A DNA stretch of 64,000 bases from an uncultured Sulfitobacter sp. GTDB lineage: Bacteria > Pseudomonadota > Alphaproteobacteria > Rhodobacterales > Rhodobacteraceae. Made by a program: the position numbers and the translations under genes. The DNA lies in assembly GCA_947492925.1 (NCBI GenBank), contig CANLOQ010000001.1, positions 1,364,001 through 1,428,000 on the forward strand, given 5' to 3'. Each line of letters starts with the position of its first letter. The first letter of the stretch is position 1. The notes under the pieces are model-generated. The model saw only the letters and a list, made by a program, of their open reading frames with translations. It was not told where the DNA came from and did no database searches. This document shows positions 32,873 to 40,367 of the stretch, one piece after another.

Positions 32873-33394
32873 TCAGATGTCCTCCTTTGGGTGGCGCCAG
32901 ACGTGGCAGGGGGTGCCCATCACGGTGCCGTCGCGTTCGTATGTGGCCCCGAGTTTTTCGGCAAGTGCCCGCGAGCGGATGTTGTCCGCGCGGATGTAGC
33001 TGATCACGCCGTCGAGTTTGAAGTGCGCCGCGCCGTAAGCGCGGGCGGCGCGGGCGGCCTCAAAGGCGTAGCCTTTGCCTTCGGCGTGGGCAAAGAGCGT
33101 CCAGCCTAGTTCGGGCTCGTCCCAGCTTGGCGGGTTAAGGAACCCGGCCCAGCCCAGAAAATCGCCGTTCTCGCGGCTGTCGATGTGCCACAACCCGTAA
33201 CCGAAGATGTCCCAATGGCCAATGCGCGAGGCAAGGCTGTTGAAGCTGGCGTCCGCATCGCGCGGACCGCCGACCATGTAGCTGCGCTCTGTTTCGAAAA
33301 ACGCAGTGAGTGTGGGCAGATCGGACGCCTTGGGCGCGCGCAGTGTCAGGCGCTGGGTGTCCAGCACGGGGATCGGGTCGGTCATCACGCTCAT
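32873..33394 (-). CDS. GNAT-family N-acetyltransferase (RimJ/RimL type), copy 1
   Basis: A 173-aa acetyltransferase. The N-terminal DTQRLTLRAPKASDLPTL and the acetyl-CoA-binding WTLFAHAEGKGYAFEAARAARAYGAAHFKL, plus SRALAEKLGA near the end, are typical of the RimJ group. Two relatives lie upstream in the same operon (33657 and 34513). The frame overlaps orf89 by the ATGA at 33391-33394. Such proteins acetylate ribosomal protein N-termini or small molecules; the target is not known. Confidence 0.9.
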   Translation of the reverse strand: MSVMTDPIPVLDTQRLTLRAPKASDLPTLTAFFETERSYMVGGPRDADASFNSLASRIGHWDIFGYGLWHIDSRENGDFLGWAGFLNPPSWDEPELGWTLFAHAEGKGYAFEAARAARAYGAAHFKLDGVISYIRADNIRSRALAEKLGATYERDGTVMGTPCHVWRHPKEDI

Positions 33395-33660
33395 GCCGCA
33401 CCTGCCGTGACCGCATTGCCGCGCTGACGCGCGATTTCATTCTCGGCGCGCGCGCAGGCGTGCTCGCAAAACAGGGGCCGCGTGTTTGTTGATGGGGAGA
33501 CCCCGTTTGCTGAGAGGCGCTTGAGGGCGCGATGCGTCCTCAAGGCACCTATGCCAGGGTGGGTGGCGATTCCGCCCAGCCTCAAGGACAAGCCGGGCAA
33601 GCCCGGTGCTGCGCATCCTTGACCCTGCGCAGAATCACCGATGTGGGGCGAACAGGTCAT
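33391..33660 (-). CDS. Hypothetical 89-aa ORF bridging two GNAT genes
   Basis: The start ATG overlaps the stop of the upstream GNAT gene (33657-33660, ATGA), and its own stop overlaps the ATG of the next (33391-33394, ATGA). This is the same coupling used by its confirmed neighbours and argues for translation. The product (MTCSPHIGDSAQ...) shows no domain. The middle part resembles intergenic palindrome sequence, including a strong hairpin at 33520-33544. The last 30 residues (RPLFCEHACARAENEIARQRG) look more protein-like. It may be a small gene invaded by a repeat or a spurious frame. Confidence 0.4.
   Translation of the reverse strand: MTCSPHIGDSAQGQGCAAPGLPGLSLRLGGIATHPGIGALRTHRALKRLSANGVSPSTNTRPLFCEHACARAENEIARQRGNAVTAGAA
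33520..33544. repeat. Strong hairpin within orf89 region
   Basis: An 11-bp stem (33520-33530 with 33534-33544, one G-T pair) has a three-base GAT loop. It lies in a run of palindromic sequence that also holds a degenerate CCTTACG-like element near 33556-33580. It could be an mRNA processing or attenuation point in the operon. Confidence 0.6.
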
Positions 33661-34184
33661 CGCGCAAAGGCCTCCGGTCCGGCGTGGCGGTAGACCTGCA
33701 GGATCATGCCATCGACCGTGGTGTAATCATCCTCGCGGGTGGCACCAAGGCGTTCGGCAAGTGCGACGGAACGGGTGTTGCCGGGGGTGATGCAGCTGAC
33801 GGCGGTGGTCCAGCCAAGGGTGTTGAAGGCATAGTCGAGAGACGCGCGGGCGGACTCGAACGCGATACCGCGGCCTTCGGCGGCTTCGAAAACGGACCAT
33901 GCGATTTCAGGTTCTGGCCAGTCCTCGGGGTAGAACAGGCCACCCACGCCCAGCGGTTCATCGGTGACCCGGTCGGCCATGATCCAGCGGCCGTAGCCAC
34001 GCAGGTGCCAGTGGCCGATGATTTCGCCCAGTTTGTCAAACGCCTGCGTGCGTGTGCAGGGGCCGCCGAGGTACTTTGTGCGGTCGCTCATCCGGAAGGC
34101 GGCGAAAGCGTCAAAGTCGGACCATTTCGGCGCGCGCAGGCGGAGGTTTTCCGTCTCGATTGTGGGAATGGTGAGTGTGGTCAT
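33657..34184 (-). CDS. GNAT-family N-acetyltransferase (RimJ/RimL type), copy 2
   Basis: A 175-aa paralogue of the acetyltransferase at 32873. It shows TIETENLRLRAPKWSDFDAF, WSVFEAAEGRGIAFESARASLDYAFNTLG (acetyl-CoA loop) and NTRSVALAERLGATRE. It overlaps the NIPSNAP gene above (ATGA at 34181-34184) and orf89 below. The conserved core is close to copies 1 and 3, so local duplication inside this operon is likely. Confidence 0.9.
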   Translation of the reverse strand: MTTLTIPTIETENLRLRAPKWSDFDAFAAFRMSDRTKYLGGPCTRTQAFDKLGEIIGHWHLRGYGRWIMADRVTDEPLGVGGLFYPEDWPEPEIAWSVFEAAEGRGIAFESARASLDYAFNTLGWTTAVSCITPGNTRSVALAERLGATREDDYTTVDGMILQVYRHAGPEAFAR

Positions 34185-34516
34185 GCCAGCCCCAGCTCCT
34201 GCGGTGATGCGCCGGTCAGCACGGGCCGTGTGAAGCTGCGTTCATAGGAACGGATGCAACGGGTTTTTTCCGCGTGGGCATAGGCCGCCTGACATTCAGG
34301 ATCGTCGGCCATTGCGCTGCGGTAGTCTTCGTAGGCGGCAAGGGATGGGAAGGAAAACATGCACCATGCCACGTCATTCGCACCCTCATGGGGCAGAAAA
34401 TAGCCGTGATGCTGACCGCCCATCCGGTTCACGAGGTGAATCCAGACCTTTGCATAAGTCTCGAATGCCTCGATCTGATAGGAGTCGATCCGGTATGTCA
34501 GCGTGCAGGTGATCAT
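34181..34516 (-). CDS. NIPSNAP-family protein
   Basis: A 111-aa dimeric ferredoxin-like (NIPSNAP) fold protein: MITCTLTYRIDSYQIEAFETYAK and NRMGGQHHGYFLPHEGANDVAWCMFSFPSLAAYEDYR. The F..Y...W start and the HGYFLP stretch are family-typical. It is wedged between two GNAT genes with four-base overlaps on both sides. The molecular role of bacterial NIPSNAP proteins is unknown. It may accompany the acetyltransferases as a functional set. Confidence 0.85.
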   Translation of the reverse strand: MITCTLTYRIDSYQIEAFETYAKVWIHLVNRMGGQHHGYFLPHEGANDVAWCMFSFPSLAAYEDYRSAMADDPECQAAYAHAEKTRCIRSYERSFTRPVLTGASPQELGLA

Positions 34517-35037
34517 GCGGCCACCTTGGGATGAACCCAGATTTCGGCGTCCGGCTCATGCGGGGCGCGGGTGCCATCGGTTGTCGCGCCCAGGCGCGTC
34601 GCTACGCCCTGTGACGCGGTGTTTTTGTTGTCGATGTAGCTGACGAGGTGTGTCAGCCCGTGTGCCTGAGCCGCCCAATCGCGCACTGCCGTGGCGGCTT
34701 CGGTGGCAAACCCTTTGCCGATGGCGTCTTCATAGAGATGCCACGCCAATTCCGGCTGAGGCCAGCTGTCATGGTTCAGGATACCGACGCGGCCCAGCGG
34801 GGTTGGGGTGTCGTGTTCTTGCAGGGTAAAGAAGCCGTATCCGTGCCATTGCCAATGGCCGATCCCGATCAGCATGCTGAACCATGCATCGTCCCGGTCG
34901 CCCAGTTCATCTTGCGCAGCCAACTGCGGGCTGGATGTCACAAAACGCACATGCTCTGCCAGGTCCTCTTGCGAGGGCCCGCGCAGGACAAGCCTGTCGG
35001 TGGTAAGCCGAGGCGCGTTTGTCAGCGGTTGCGTCAC
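34513..35037 (-). CDS. GNAT-family N-acetyltransferase (RimJ/RimL type), copy 3
   Basis: A 174-aa acetyltransferase, first of three in the operon: APRLTTDRLVLRGPSQEDLAEHV, WHLYEDAIGKGFATEAATAVRDWAAQAHG and NTASQGVATRLGAT. Its ATG overlaps the ffh stop (ATGA at 35034-35037). Directly following SRP54 and ribosomal genes, it may acetylate an exported or ribosomal protein N-terminus, but this is inference. Confidence 0.9.
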   Translation of the reverse strand: MTQPLTNAPRLTTDRLVLRGPSQEDLAEHVRFVTSSPQLAAQDELGDRDDAWFSMLIGIGHWQWHGYGFFTLQEHDTPTPLGRVGILNHDSWPQPELAWHLYEDAIGKGFATEAATAVRDWAAQAHGLTHLVSYIDNKNTASQGVATRLGATTDGTRAPHEPDAEIWVHPKVAA

Positions 35038-36527
35038 TTCTTTTTCCCAAACCCGCTCAAGCCCGGGGGCAGGCCCATGCCGCCGCCCAGACCGGGCAGT
35101 TTGCCGCCCATCGCCTTGGCTGCGGCTTCCATCGCTTTTGGATCCATCTGACCGGCCATTGCGGCGGGGTCCATGCCGCCTTTGCCCATCATCTGTTTCA
35201 TCGCGGCCTTCATCATGCCGCCTTTGCCTTTGCCCAGTTTCTTCATCATGTCGGACATCTGGCGGTGCATTTTCATCAGCTTGTTGAGATCAGAGACCTC
35301 CATACCCGCACCTTTGGCGATGCGTTTTTTGCGGCTTGCCTGCAGGAGTTGCGGATTGGCGCGTTCTTTCTTGGTCATGGACTGGATGAGCGCGATCTGC
35401 TGCTTGAGGACCTTGTCATCAAGGCCCGCGTCTTCGACCTGTTTGGCCATTTTGCCCATGCCGGGCATCATGCCCATCATGCCCTGCATGCCGCCCATCT
35501 TGATCATCTGTTCAAGCTGCATTTTGAGGTCGTTCATGTTGAACTGACCTTTTGCCATGCGCTTCATCATCTTTTCGGCCTGTTCGGCCTCGATGGTTTC
35601 CTGTGCCTTTTCGACCAGCGCGACGATGTCGCCCATGCCGAGGATACGGCCCGCGATGCGTTCCGGCTCGAACGTCTCAAGCGCGTCCATCTTTTCGCCA
35701 AGACCGACGAATTTGATTGGCTTGCCGGTAACCGCGCGCATCGACAGCGCCGCACCGCCGCGCCCGTCGCCGTCCATCCGGGTGAGGACCACGCCGGAGA
35801 TGCCGATGCGTTCGTCGAAGTTTTCAGCCGTGTGCACGGCGTCCTGACCGGTAAGGCCGTCAACCACCAGCAGCGTTTCGCGCGGTGTCACCACGTCGCG
35901 GACCGCTTCGACCTGTTGCATCAGCTCTTCGTCGATCGAGAGACGGCCAGCGGTATCGAGCATGTAAACGTCATAGCCGCCAAGACCCGCCTGCGTCTTG
36001 GCGCGTTTGGTGATGGCGACGGGGTCTTCGCCCTTGACGATGGGCAATGTGTCCACGCCGATCTGCACACCGAGGATCGCAAGCTGCTCCATCGCGGCAG
36101 GGCGGTTCACGTCGAGGGAGGCCATCAGCACGCGCTTGCCGTCTTTTTCCTTGAGACGTTTGGCGAGCTTGGCGGTTGTGGTGGTTTTGCCGCCGCCTTG
36201 CAGGCCGACCATCAGGATGGGGGCGGGCGGGTTGTCGACCTTGAGCGCGCCGGGCTCGCCCTCGCCTTTGAGCACGTCGATGAGGGCGTCGTGCACGATC
36301 TTGACGACCTGCTGGCCGGGGGTGATGGATTTGGTAACGGCCTGACCGGTGGCCTGTTCCTGCACCGCCTTGACGAAATCACGCGCGACGGGGAGGGAGA
36401 CGTCCGCCTCGAGCAGGGCCACGCGGACCTCGCGCAGGGCGGTTTTGACGTCTTCTTCGGACAGGGCACCTTGCTTGGTCAGGCGGTCAAAGACGCCGGA
36501 CAGGCGTTCGCTGAGGTTCTCAAACAT
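35034..36527 (-). CDS. ffh: Signal recognition particle protein Ffh (SRP54)
   Basis: A 497-aa SRP GTPase. N domain MFENLSERLSGVFDRLTKQGAL; G domain with P-loop MVGLQGGGKTTTTAKLA (about residues 103-119), DTAGRL and TRMDGDGRGGAAL; and a methionine-rich M domain from about 300 (QMIKMGGMQGMMGMMPGMGKM), which binds signal sequences. The tail is longer and Gly/Met/Lys-rich (KKLGKGKGGMMKAAMK). The start is the ATG at 36527. A longer frame upstream runs through the palindromic leader and is not coding. No 4.5S RNA gene was found near. Confidence 0.97.
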   Translation of the reverse strand: MFENLSERLSGVFDRLTKQGALSEEDVKTALREVRVALLEADVSLPVARDFVKAVQEQATGQAVTKSITPGQQVVKIVHDALIDVLKGEGEPGALKVDNPPAPILMVGLQGGGKTTTTAKLAKRLKEKDGKRVLMASLDVNRPAAMEQLAILGVQIGVDTLPIVKGEDPVAITKRAKTQAGLGGYDVYMLDTAGRLSIDEELMQQVEAVRDVVTPRETLLVVDGLTGQDAVHTAENFDERIGISGVVLTRMDGDGRGGAALSMRAVTGKPIKFVGLGEKMDALETFEPERIAGRILGMGDIVALVEKAQETIEAEQAEKMMKRMAKGQFNMNDLKMQLEQMIKMGGMQGMMGMMPGMGKMAKQVEDAGLDDKVLKQQIALIQSMTKKERANPQLLQASRKKRIAKGAGMEVSDLNKLMKMHRQMSDMMKKLGKGKGGMMKAAMKQMMGKGGMDPAAMAGQMDPKAMEAAAKAMGGKLPGLGGGMGLPPGLSGFGKKK

Positions 36528-36563
36528 GGGGCGCGCCCCCTCTCTCTTATCGGTTGCGGGATG

Positions 36564-36710
36564 CTTCCTAGATAGGAAGGTCCGCTTGAATACACAAATG
36601 CCTGCATCCGCGACGGTGGATGCAAACGAAGTTTGCCCCCACGGGCGTAACACGCTGGTGGGGGGCGATCCCTGCCCAATGGCAAAGGGACCGGAAGGCT
36701 TTGCTTCCGG
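36564..36710. promoter_or_regulatory. Cluster of hairpins upstream of ffh
   Basis: Five separate inverted repeats crowd the 197-base gap: CTTCCTA-GA-TAGGAAG (36564-36579), TGCATCC..GGATGCA (36603-36624), GCAAAC-GAA-GTTTGC (36622-36636), GCCCCCAC..GTGGGGGGC enclosing GCGT-AAC-ACGC (36635-36666) and CCGGAAG..CTTCCGG (36691-36710). This may be an RNA leader, a mosaic of palindromic elements, or a terminator for the gene at 36725. It lacks the SRP RNA tetraloop/asymmetric-loop consensus as far as I can see. Confidence 0.5.
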
Positions 36711-36724
36711 GGTTTTGTGGGCGT

Positions 36725-37207
36725 TTAGGCCGTGGCGGCCTGTGAGTCAAGCCAGCGGTTGATGGCGTTTGCGGCGCGTTTGGCGCCGCGGCCGCTGGAA
36801 TAGACGAGGGTGATGGGATGGGTTCCGGCATCCATGCCGCCGCTGATCTGGAGGGCGGCCCGGTAGGTGTTGGTATCGCCGGAAGAGGAAGACTGCACAT
36901 CCGCGCGGGTGAGATACTGCAACTCCCACGTCATGCTGACATAGTTCAGCCAGCCCTTGCGGCGCAGTTCGACCAGATTGCGGGGCCGATCAAGGATCAG
37001 CTGCGTGCGGCGGATGAAGATCATGTTGAACCCCACGGCAATGGCCAGACCGCCCGCGATAAAGGCAATGCCCATGCCCGGCTCGGCCCTGACGTTGGCA
37101 AGGCCGATGCCGAAAAAGATCAGACCAAAGACGGAGACAAAGATCGCAAGCCAGATCGGGTTGTTTTCTATGATCAGCTGGTCGGGGGTTTCACGTGTGA
37201 TTTTCAT
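36725..37207 (-). CDS. Hypothetical membrane protein with two helices
   Basis: A 160-aa protein with two hydrophobic segments at about residues 18-38 and 46-66 (IWLAIFVSVFGLIFFGIGLA and GMGIAFIAGGLAIAVGF). A soluble tail of about 90 residues (RRTQLILDRPRNLVELRRKGWLN) has the look of a PH-like beta barrel. No family name is certain. It is on the minus strand, upstream of ffh, but the hairpin cluster separates them. The reader should treat this as a membrane-anchored domain of unknown function. Confidence 0.78.
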   Translation of the reverse strand: MKITRETPDQLIIENNPIWLAIFVSVFGLIFFGIGLANVRAEPGMGIAFIAGGLAIAVGFNMIFIRRTQLILDRPRNLVELRRKGWLNYVSMTWELQYLTRADVQSSSSGDTNTYRAALQISGGMDAGTHPITLVYSSGRGAKRAANAINRWLDSQAATA

Positions 37208-37246
37208 GCCGACAGTATGGCCGCAGCTGGACGCTGCGCCAAGAGG

Positions 37247-37831
37247 TCAGGCCGCTTTGGCCAGTGTGTCAATCTGGCTGTGCGCGGCGGCAAGCGTGCC
37301 TTCGGGGTCTTTGGCAAGCGCGTCGGCGGCGATGATTGTCACATCGGTGATGCCGACAAAGCCAAGGATATGCCGCATGTAGCCTGTGGCATAGTCAATA
37401 TCGGATCCGACAGCAGTGCCACCGGAGGCCACGGCCAGTATCGCGCGTTTGCCGGACAGCAGGCCGACCGGCCCTGTTTCGGTATAGCGAAAGGTCTCGC
37501 CCGCGCGGGCGATCAGGTCAATCCATGCTTTCAACGCGGCGGGCACCGAAAAGTTGTAGACCGGCACACCGATGACGAGGGTGTCTGCGTCGTGGATTTC
37601 CTTGATGAGGGTGTCCGACAACGCCAGCGTCGCGTCTTGCGCCTTCGTCCTGTCGGCGGCGGGCACGGTGCGGGCGGTGACCCAGTCCTCGGTGATCTGG
37701 GGCAGCGGCGTTGCCGCGAGGTCGCGCTGGATGATCTGGTCATCGCCAAGTTCAGCGATGATGCGGTCGGTGAGGCCCCGCGTCACGGAAGAGGAAGTGG
37801 AGGCAGAGCTGTCAATGCGCAGGAGGGTCAT
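37247..37831 (-). CDS. azoR: FMN-dependent NADH-azoreductase
   Basis: A 194-aa flavodoxin-fold quinone/azo reductase of the AzoR family. Features are MTLLRIDSSASTSSSVTRGLTDR (the phosphate-binding start), PVYNFSVPAALKAWIDLIARAGETF and ILAVASGGTAVGSDIDYATGYMRHILGFVGI. It reduces quinones or azo compounds with NADH and protects against electrophiles. It is divergent from the LysR gene 103 bases away, the usual layout for a LysR-regulated reductase. Confidence 0.95.
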   Translation of the reverse strand: MTLLRIDSSASTSSSVTRGLTDRIIAELGDDQIIQRDLAATPLPQITEDWVTARTVPAADRTKAQDATLALSDTLIKEIHDADTLVIGVPVYNFSVPAALKAWIDLIARAGETFRYTETGPVGLLSGKRAILAVASGGTAVGSDIDYATGYMRHILGFVGITDVTIIAADALAKDPEGTLAAAHSQIDTLAKAA

Positions 37832-37934
37832 GGCAAAATCCTTTTGTTGGTGATGCCTATAGATTGGTTATTGCAATTTCGAACGCAACGGGCAGGATAG
37901 CGCAGTAAGTGTTCATTCACGCACAGAGGCAACG

Positions 37935-38813
37935 ATGAAAAACTGGGACGAGGTCAGAACCGCCTTTCAAGTGGCGCGTATGGGAACGGTGAGCGGCGCG
38001 GCGGAGGTGCTGGGTGTGCATCATGCCACTGTCATTCGCCATATCGACGCGCTGGAGGCGCAGCTGGGCGTCAAACTGTTCCAGCGGCACGCGCGCGGCT
38101 ACACCGCAACGGAGGCGGGTGAGGACCTGCTGCGGGTGGCGCAGGCGACAGACGACCAGTTTGCGCAGCTTGCCGGACGCATCAAGGGACGGGGTGCGGA
38201 TGTTTCGGGTGATCTGGTGGTGACTTCGCTGGCGGCGCTGGCGCAAAAGGTGGCCCCCCTGCTGGCAGCGTTCCAGCAACAGAACAAGGACGTCTATGTG
38301 CGCTATCTGACCGGTGACCGGCTGTTTCGGCTGGAATACGGTGAGGCGCATGTGGCCATCCGCGCCGGTGTGGCACCGGATCAGCCTGACAATGTGGTGC
38401 AGCATTTGCTGGACATGCAGGTGGGCGCCTATGCAAGCCGAAGCTACGTGGCGGCATACGGGCAACCCGACGGGCCGGAGGATTACGCCAAGCACCGGTT
38501 TGTGGGCACCGAAAGCCGCGAGAGCCGCGCGCCATACTACGTGTGGCTGCAAGAAAACGTGCCGCCCGCAAGCGTGACCTTTCGCTGTACCGACCCGCGT
38601 GCGGCGCGTGCGGCGATCGAGGCGGGGGCCGGGATTGGGTTTCTGGATCAAAGCTATGCCGGGGAACAGGCCGATCTGGTGGAAATACACGCACCACGGC
38701 CCGAATGGTCAGCCCCTTTGTGGCTGGTGACCCACGTTGATTTGCACCGCACTACCAAGGTGCAGGCCTTGTTGCGGTTCATCAAAGAGCAGACAGCGCA
38801 GGGGGCGCTGTGA
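37935..38813 (+). CDS. LysR-family transcriptional regulator
   Basis: A 292-aa LysR regulator. The helix-turn-helix is AFQVARMGTVSGAAEVLGVHHATVIRHIDALEAQLGVKLFQRHARGYTATEAGE (about residues 9-65), followed by the co-inducer domain. It is divergent from azoR and overlaps the downstream EamA gene (GTGA, 38810-38813), so it probably controls one or both. The azoR-LysR gap contains TTGC-N10-GCAA (about 37878-37895), a weak T-N11-A type candidate site. Confidence 0.92.
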   Translation: MKNWDEVRTAFQVARMGTVSGAAEVLGVHHATVIRHIDALEAQLGVKLFQRHARGYTATEAGEDLLRVAQATDDQFAQLAGRIKGRGADVSGDLVVTSLAALAQKVAPLLAAFQQQNKDVYVRYLTGDRLFRLEYGEAHVAIRAGVAPDQPDNVVQHLLDMQVGAYASRSYVAAYGQPDGPEDYAKHRFVGTESRESRAPYYVWLQENVPPASVTFRCTDPRAARAAIEAGAGIGFLDQSYAGEQADLVEIHAPRPEWSAPLWLVTHVDLHRTTKVQALLRFIKEQTAQGAL

Positions 38814-39703
38814 CACCGGGGATGCAGGGCCATGCGGCGATGCTGGCCTTTTCGGCGCTTGTGGCTGGCTCTTTCTCGCTTGGTGGGATGATGGCCAATG
38901 ATATTGATCCGGCGGCCTTTACGGCGGTGCGTTTTGGTCTGGCGGCGGTTTTTGTGGGCATGCTGGCCGCGATGCGTGGCGGGTTGGGCAGGGGCAGTTT
39001 TGCGGCACCGTGGCGCTACGGCGTTCTGGGTGGGTTGTTCGGTATTTATTTTGTCCTGATGTTCGAGGGGCTGAAAACCGCACCCCCGGTGAGCGCGGCG
39101 GCGGTGTTTACCCTTGTGCCGCTGATGGCGGCGGGTTTTGCGTGGTTTTTGCTGCGTCAGGTGCTGACACCGCGCATGGCGCTGGCCTTGGTCATTGGGG
39201 GCATCGGCGCGTTGTGGGTGATTTTCCGGGCGGATATGGGGGCACTGGTTGCCTTTGATGTGGGTCGGGGCGAGGCGATCTATTTTATCGGATGTGTCAG
39301 TCATGCGATTTACACGCCAATGGTGCGCCGCCTGAACCGGGGCGAAACGGCGGTGACCTTTACCTTTGGTACGACGGTTGCGGGATGTGTTCTGCTGACG
39401 GTCTATGCCTGGCCTGCGTTGCGGAGCGTGGATTGGGCGGCATTGCCTGCGATGGTCTGGATCACGCTGTTCTATACCGCGTTTTTCGCGACGGCCTGCA
39501 CCGTGGTCCTGTTGCAGTTCGCCACGCTGCGCCTGCCGTCGGCCAAGGTGATGGCCTATACCTATCTGACGCCAAGCTGGGTGATTGTGTGGGAAGCGGC
39601 GCTGGGCAATGCGGTGCCGCCGGTGCTGGTGCTGGGGGGTGTCGGGCTGACGGTTCTGGCGCTGTTGCTGCTGTTGCGCGATGAAAGTTTGCCCGGGCGT
39701 TAA
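38810..39703 (+). CDS. EamA/DMT-family transporter
   Basis: A 297-aa membrane protein with about ten helices in two EamA repeats, a drug/metabolite exporter type. The GTG at 38810 overlaps the LysR stop, showing coupling. An ATG at 38822 (MQGHAAM) is an alternative start. Blocks such as GSFSLGGMMANDIDPAAFTAVRFGLAAVFVG and LPSAKVMAYTYLTPSWVIVWEAALG are usual. The substrate is unknown. Confidence 0.9.
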   Translation: MTPGMQGHAAMLAFSALVAGSFSLGGMMANDIDPAAFTAVRFGLAAVFVGMLAAMRGGLGRGSFAAPWRYGVLGGLFGIYFVLMFEGLKTAPPVSAAAVFTLVPLMAAGFAWFLLRQVLTPRMALALVIGGIGALWVIFRADMGALVAFDVGRGEAIYFIGCVSHAIYTPMVRRLNRGETAVTFTFGTTVAGCVLLTVYAWPALRSVDWAALPAMVWITLFYTAFFATACTVVLLQFATLRLPSAKVMAYTYLTPSWVIVWEAALGNAVPPVLVLGGVGLTVLALLLLLRDESLPGR

Positions 39704-39712
39704 GATATTTCG

Positions 39713-39738
39713 GGAACTTTGCGGCGCAGTGCGACGTT
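39713..39738 (+). promoter_or_regulatory. Candidate ECF-type (EcfG-like) stress promoter upstream of 22-aa gene
   Basis: GGAAC at 39713-39717 and CGTT at 39735-39738 are spaced by 17 bases, matching the GGAAC-N16/17-CGTT form of general-stress ECF sigma promoters in alphaproteobacteria. Transcription would start near 39748 and leave a leader of about 125 bases before the peptide gene at 39874. Whether this organism has such a sigma factor is unknown. Confidence 0.45.
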
Positions 39739-39873
39739 CTGTCACCAAGCAATAAAGGGAAGGGCATTGTTGTCGGTATCATTTACCTCGTTTCCGTCAC
39801 AACGCCTTACCTGCCTAAGCACACGCGACGGGCATCGCTTGAAAACCTGAGTTATTATCCAAGGAGACGTCTC

Positions 39874-39942
39874 ATGCGTGGTATTATTTATCTTGTCGGT
39901 CTTGTCGTGATCGTTCTGGCCATCGTTCAGTTTGTGCTTTGA
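39874..39942 (+). CDS. 22-aa single-helix membrane peptide
   Basis: An excellent AAGGAG ribosome site lies 8 bases before the ATG of a 22-codon frame. The product is almost entirely one hydrophobic helix (Gly-Ile-Ile-Tyr-Leu-Val-Gly...Phe-Val-Leu). A good terminator follows 32 bases after the stop, and an ECF-like promoter precedes it, so it has the parts of its own transcription unit. It resembles small one-helix proteins that I recall from other Rhodobacterales but cannot name. A stress-linked membrane peptide is a fair guess. Confidence 0.65.
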   Translation: MRGIIYLVGLVVIVLAIVQFVL

Positions 39943-39973
39943 GCATAGGTTAACACACAAGAAGTTCGAAAAG

Positions 39974-40003
39974 GGCGGCGGGTCGTTTATCCGCCGTCTT
40001 TTT
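39974..40003 (+). terminator. Terminator behind 22-aa peptide gene (likely bidirectional)
   Basis: An 8-bp stem (39974-39981 with 39991-39998, one G-T pair) is followed by TTTTT. It also covers the 3' end of the convergent ArsR gene, and four A on the left give a short T-tract on the minus strand. Confidence 0.8.
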
Positions 40004-40328
40004 CGTTTTGCGGCATTTCGGCCGCCAGAAACCGCTCAAATGCGTCGAGATTGACCGGTTCGAATTGTCCAAACCCCTGCATCCAGACGGAAGCCTCGCG
40101 CATGGCGTCGGGTTCGAGTTTGCACCATTTTACGCGCCCGCGTTTTTCCTGCGAAATGAGGCCCGCATTGGTCAGCACCGTCAGGTGTTTGGAGATGGCC
40201 GCCAGCGACATCTCAAACGGGTCGGCCACATCGGTCACGGCCATGTCGTCTTCGAGCAGCATGGCGAGGATCGCGCGGCGCGTCGGGTCGGAGAGGGCGG
40301 CGAAGACCTGATCAATGTCCTGTGTCAT
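39987..40328 (-). CDS. ArsR-family transcriptional regulator
   Basis: A 113-aa winged-helix regulator of the ArsR group: DPTRRAILAMLLEDDMAVTDVADPFEMSLAAISKHLTVLTNAGLISQEKRGRVKWCKL. The ELCVCDL metal-binding motif of arsenic or cadmium sensors is missing, so it is not a metal sensor of that type. A 76-aa gene lies upstream on the same strand 39 bases away. Such ArsR proteins often control an adjacent activator of Hsp90-like (SRPBCC) gene, but none is here. Its 3' end is inside the terminator hairpin. Confidence 0.92.
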   Translation of the reverse strand: MTQDIDQVFAALSDPTRRAILAMLLEDDMAVTDVADPFEMSLAAISKHLTVLTNAGLISQEKRGRVKWCKLEPDAMREASVWMQGFGQFEPVNLDAFERFLAAEMPQNEKDGG

Positions 40329-40367
40329 GGGTCCGGTCTACGCCGCAAAGGGAGTGAGGGGAAGCCG

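Noticed and set aside
35019-36575. Long plus-strand frame of 518 codons opposite ffh
   Set aside because: Antisense shadow of the high-GC ffh gene; His/Leu-rich and without ribosome site or domain.
36564-36710. Possible 4.5S (SRP) RNA gene next to ffh
   Set aside because: The conserved domain IV sequence (GGTCAGG..AAGCAGCC type) is absent; only generic hairpins are seen.
37878-37895. TTGC-N10-GCAA as LysR box between azoR and LysR
   Set aside because: Four-base arms are too short to stand as a separate feature; mentioned under the LysR gene only.
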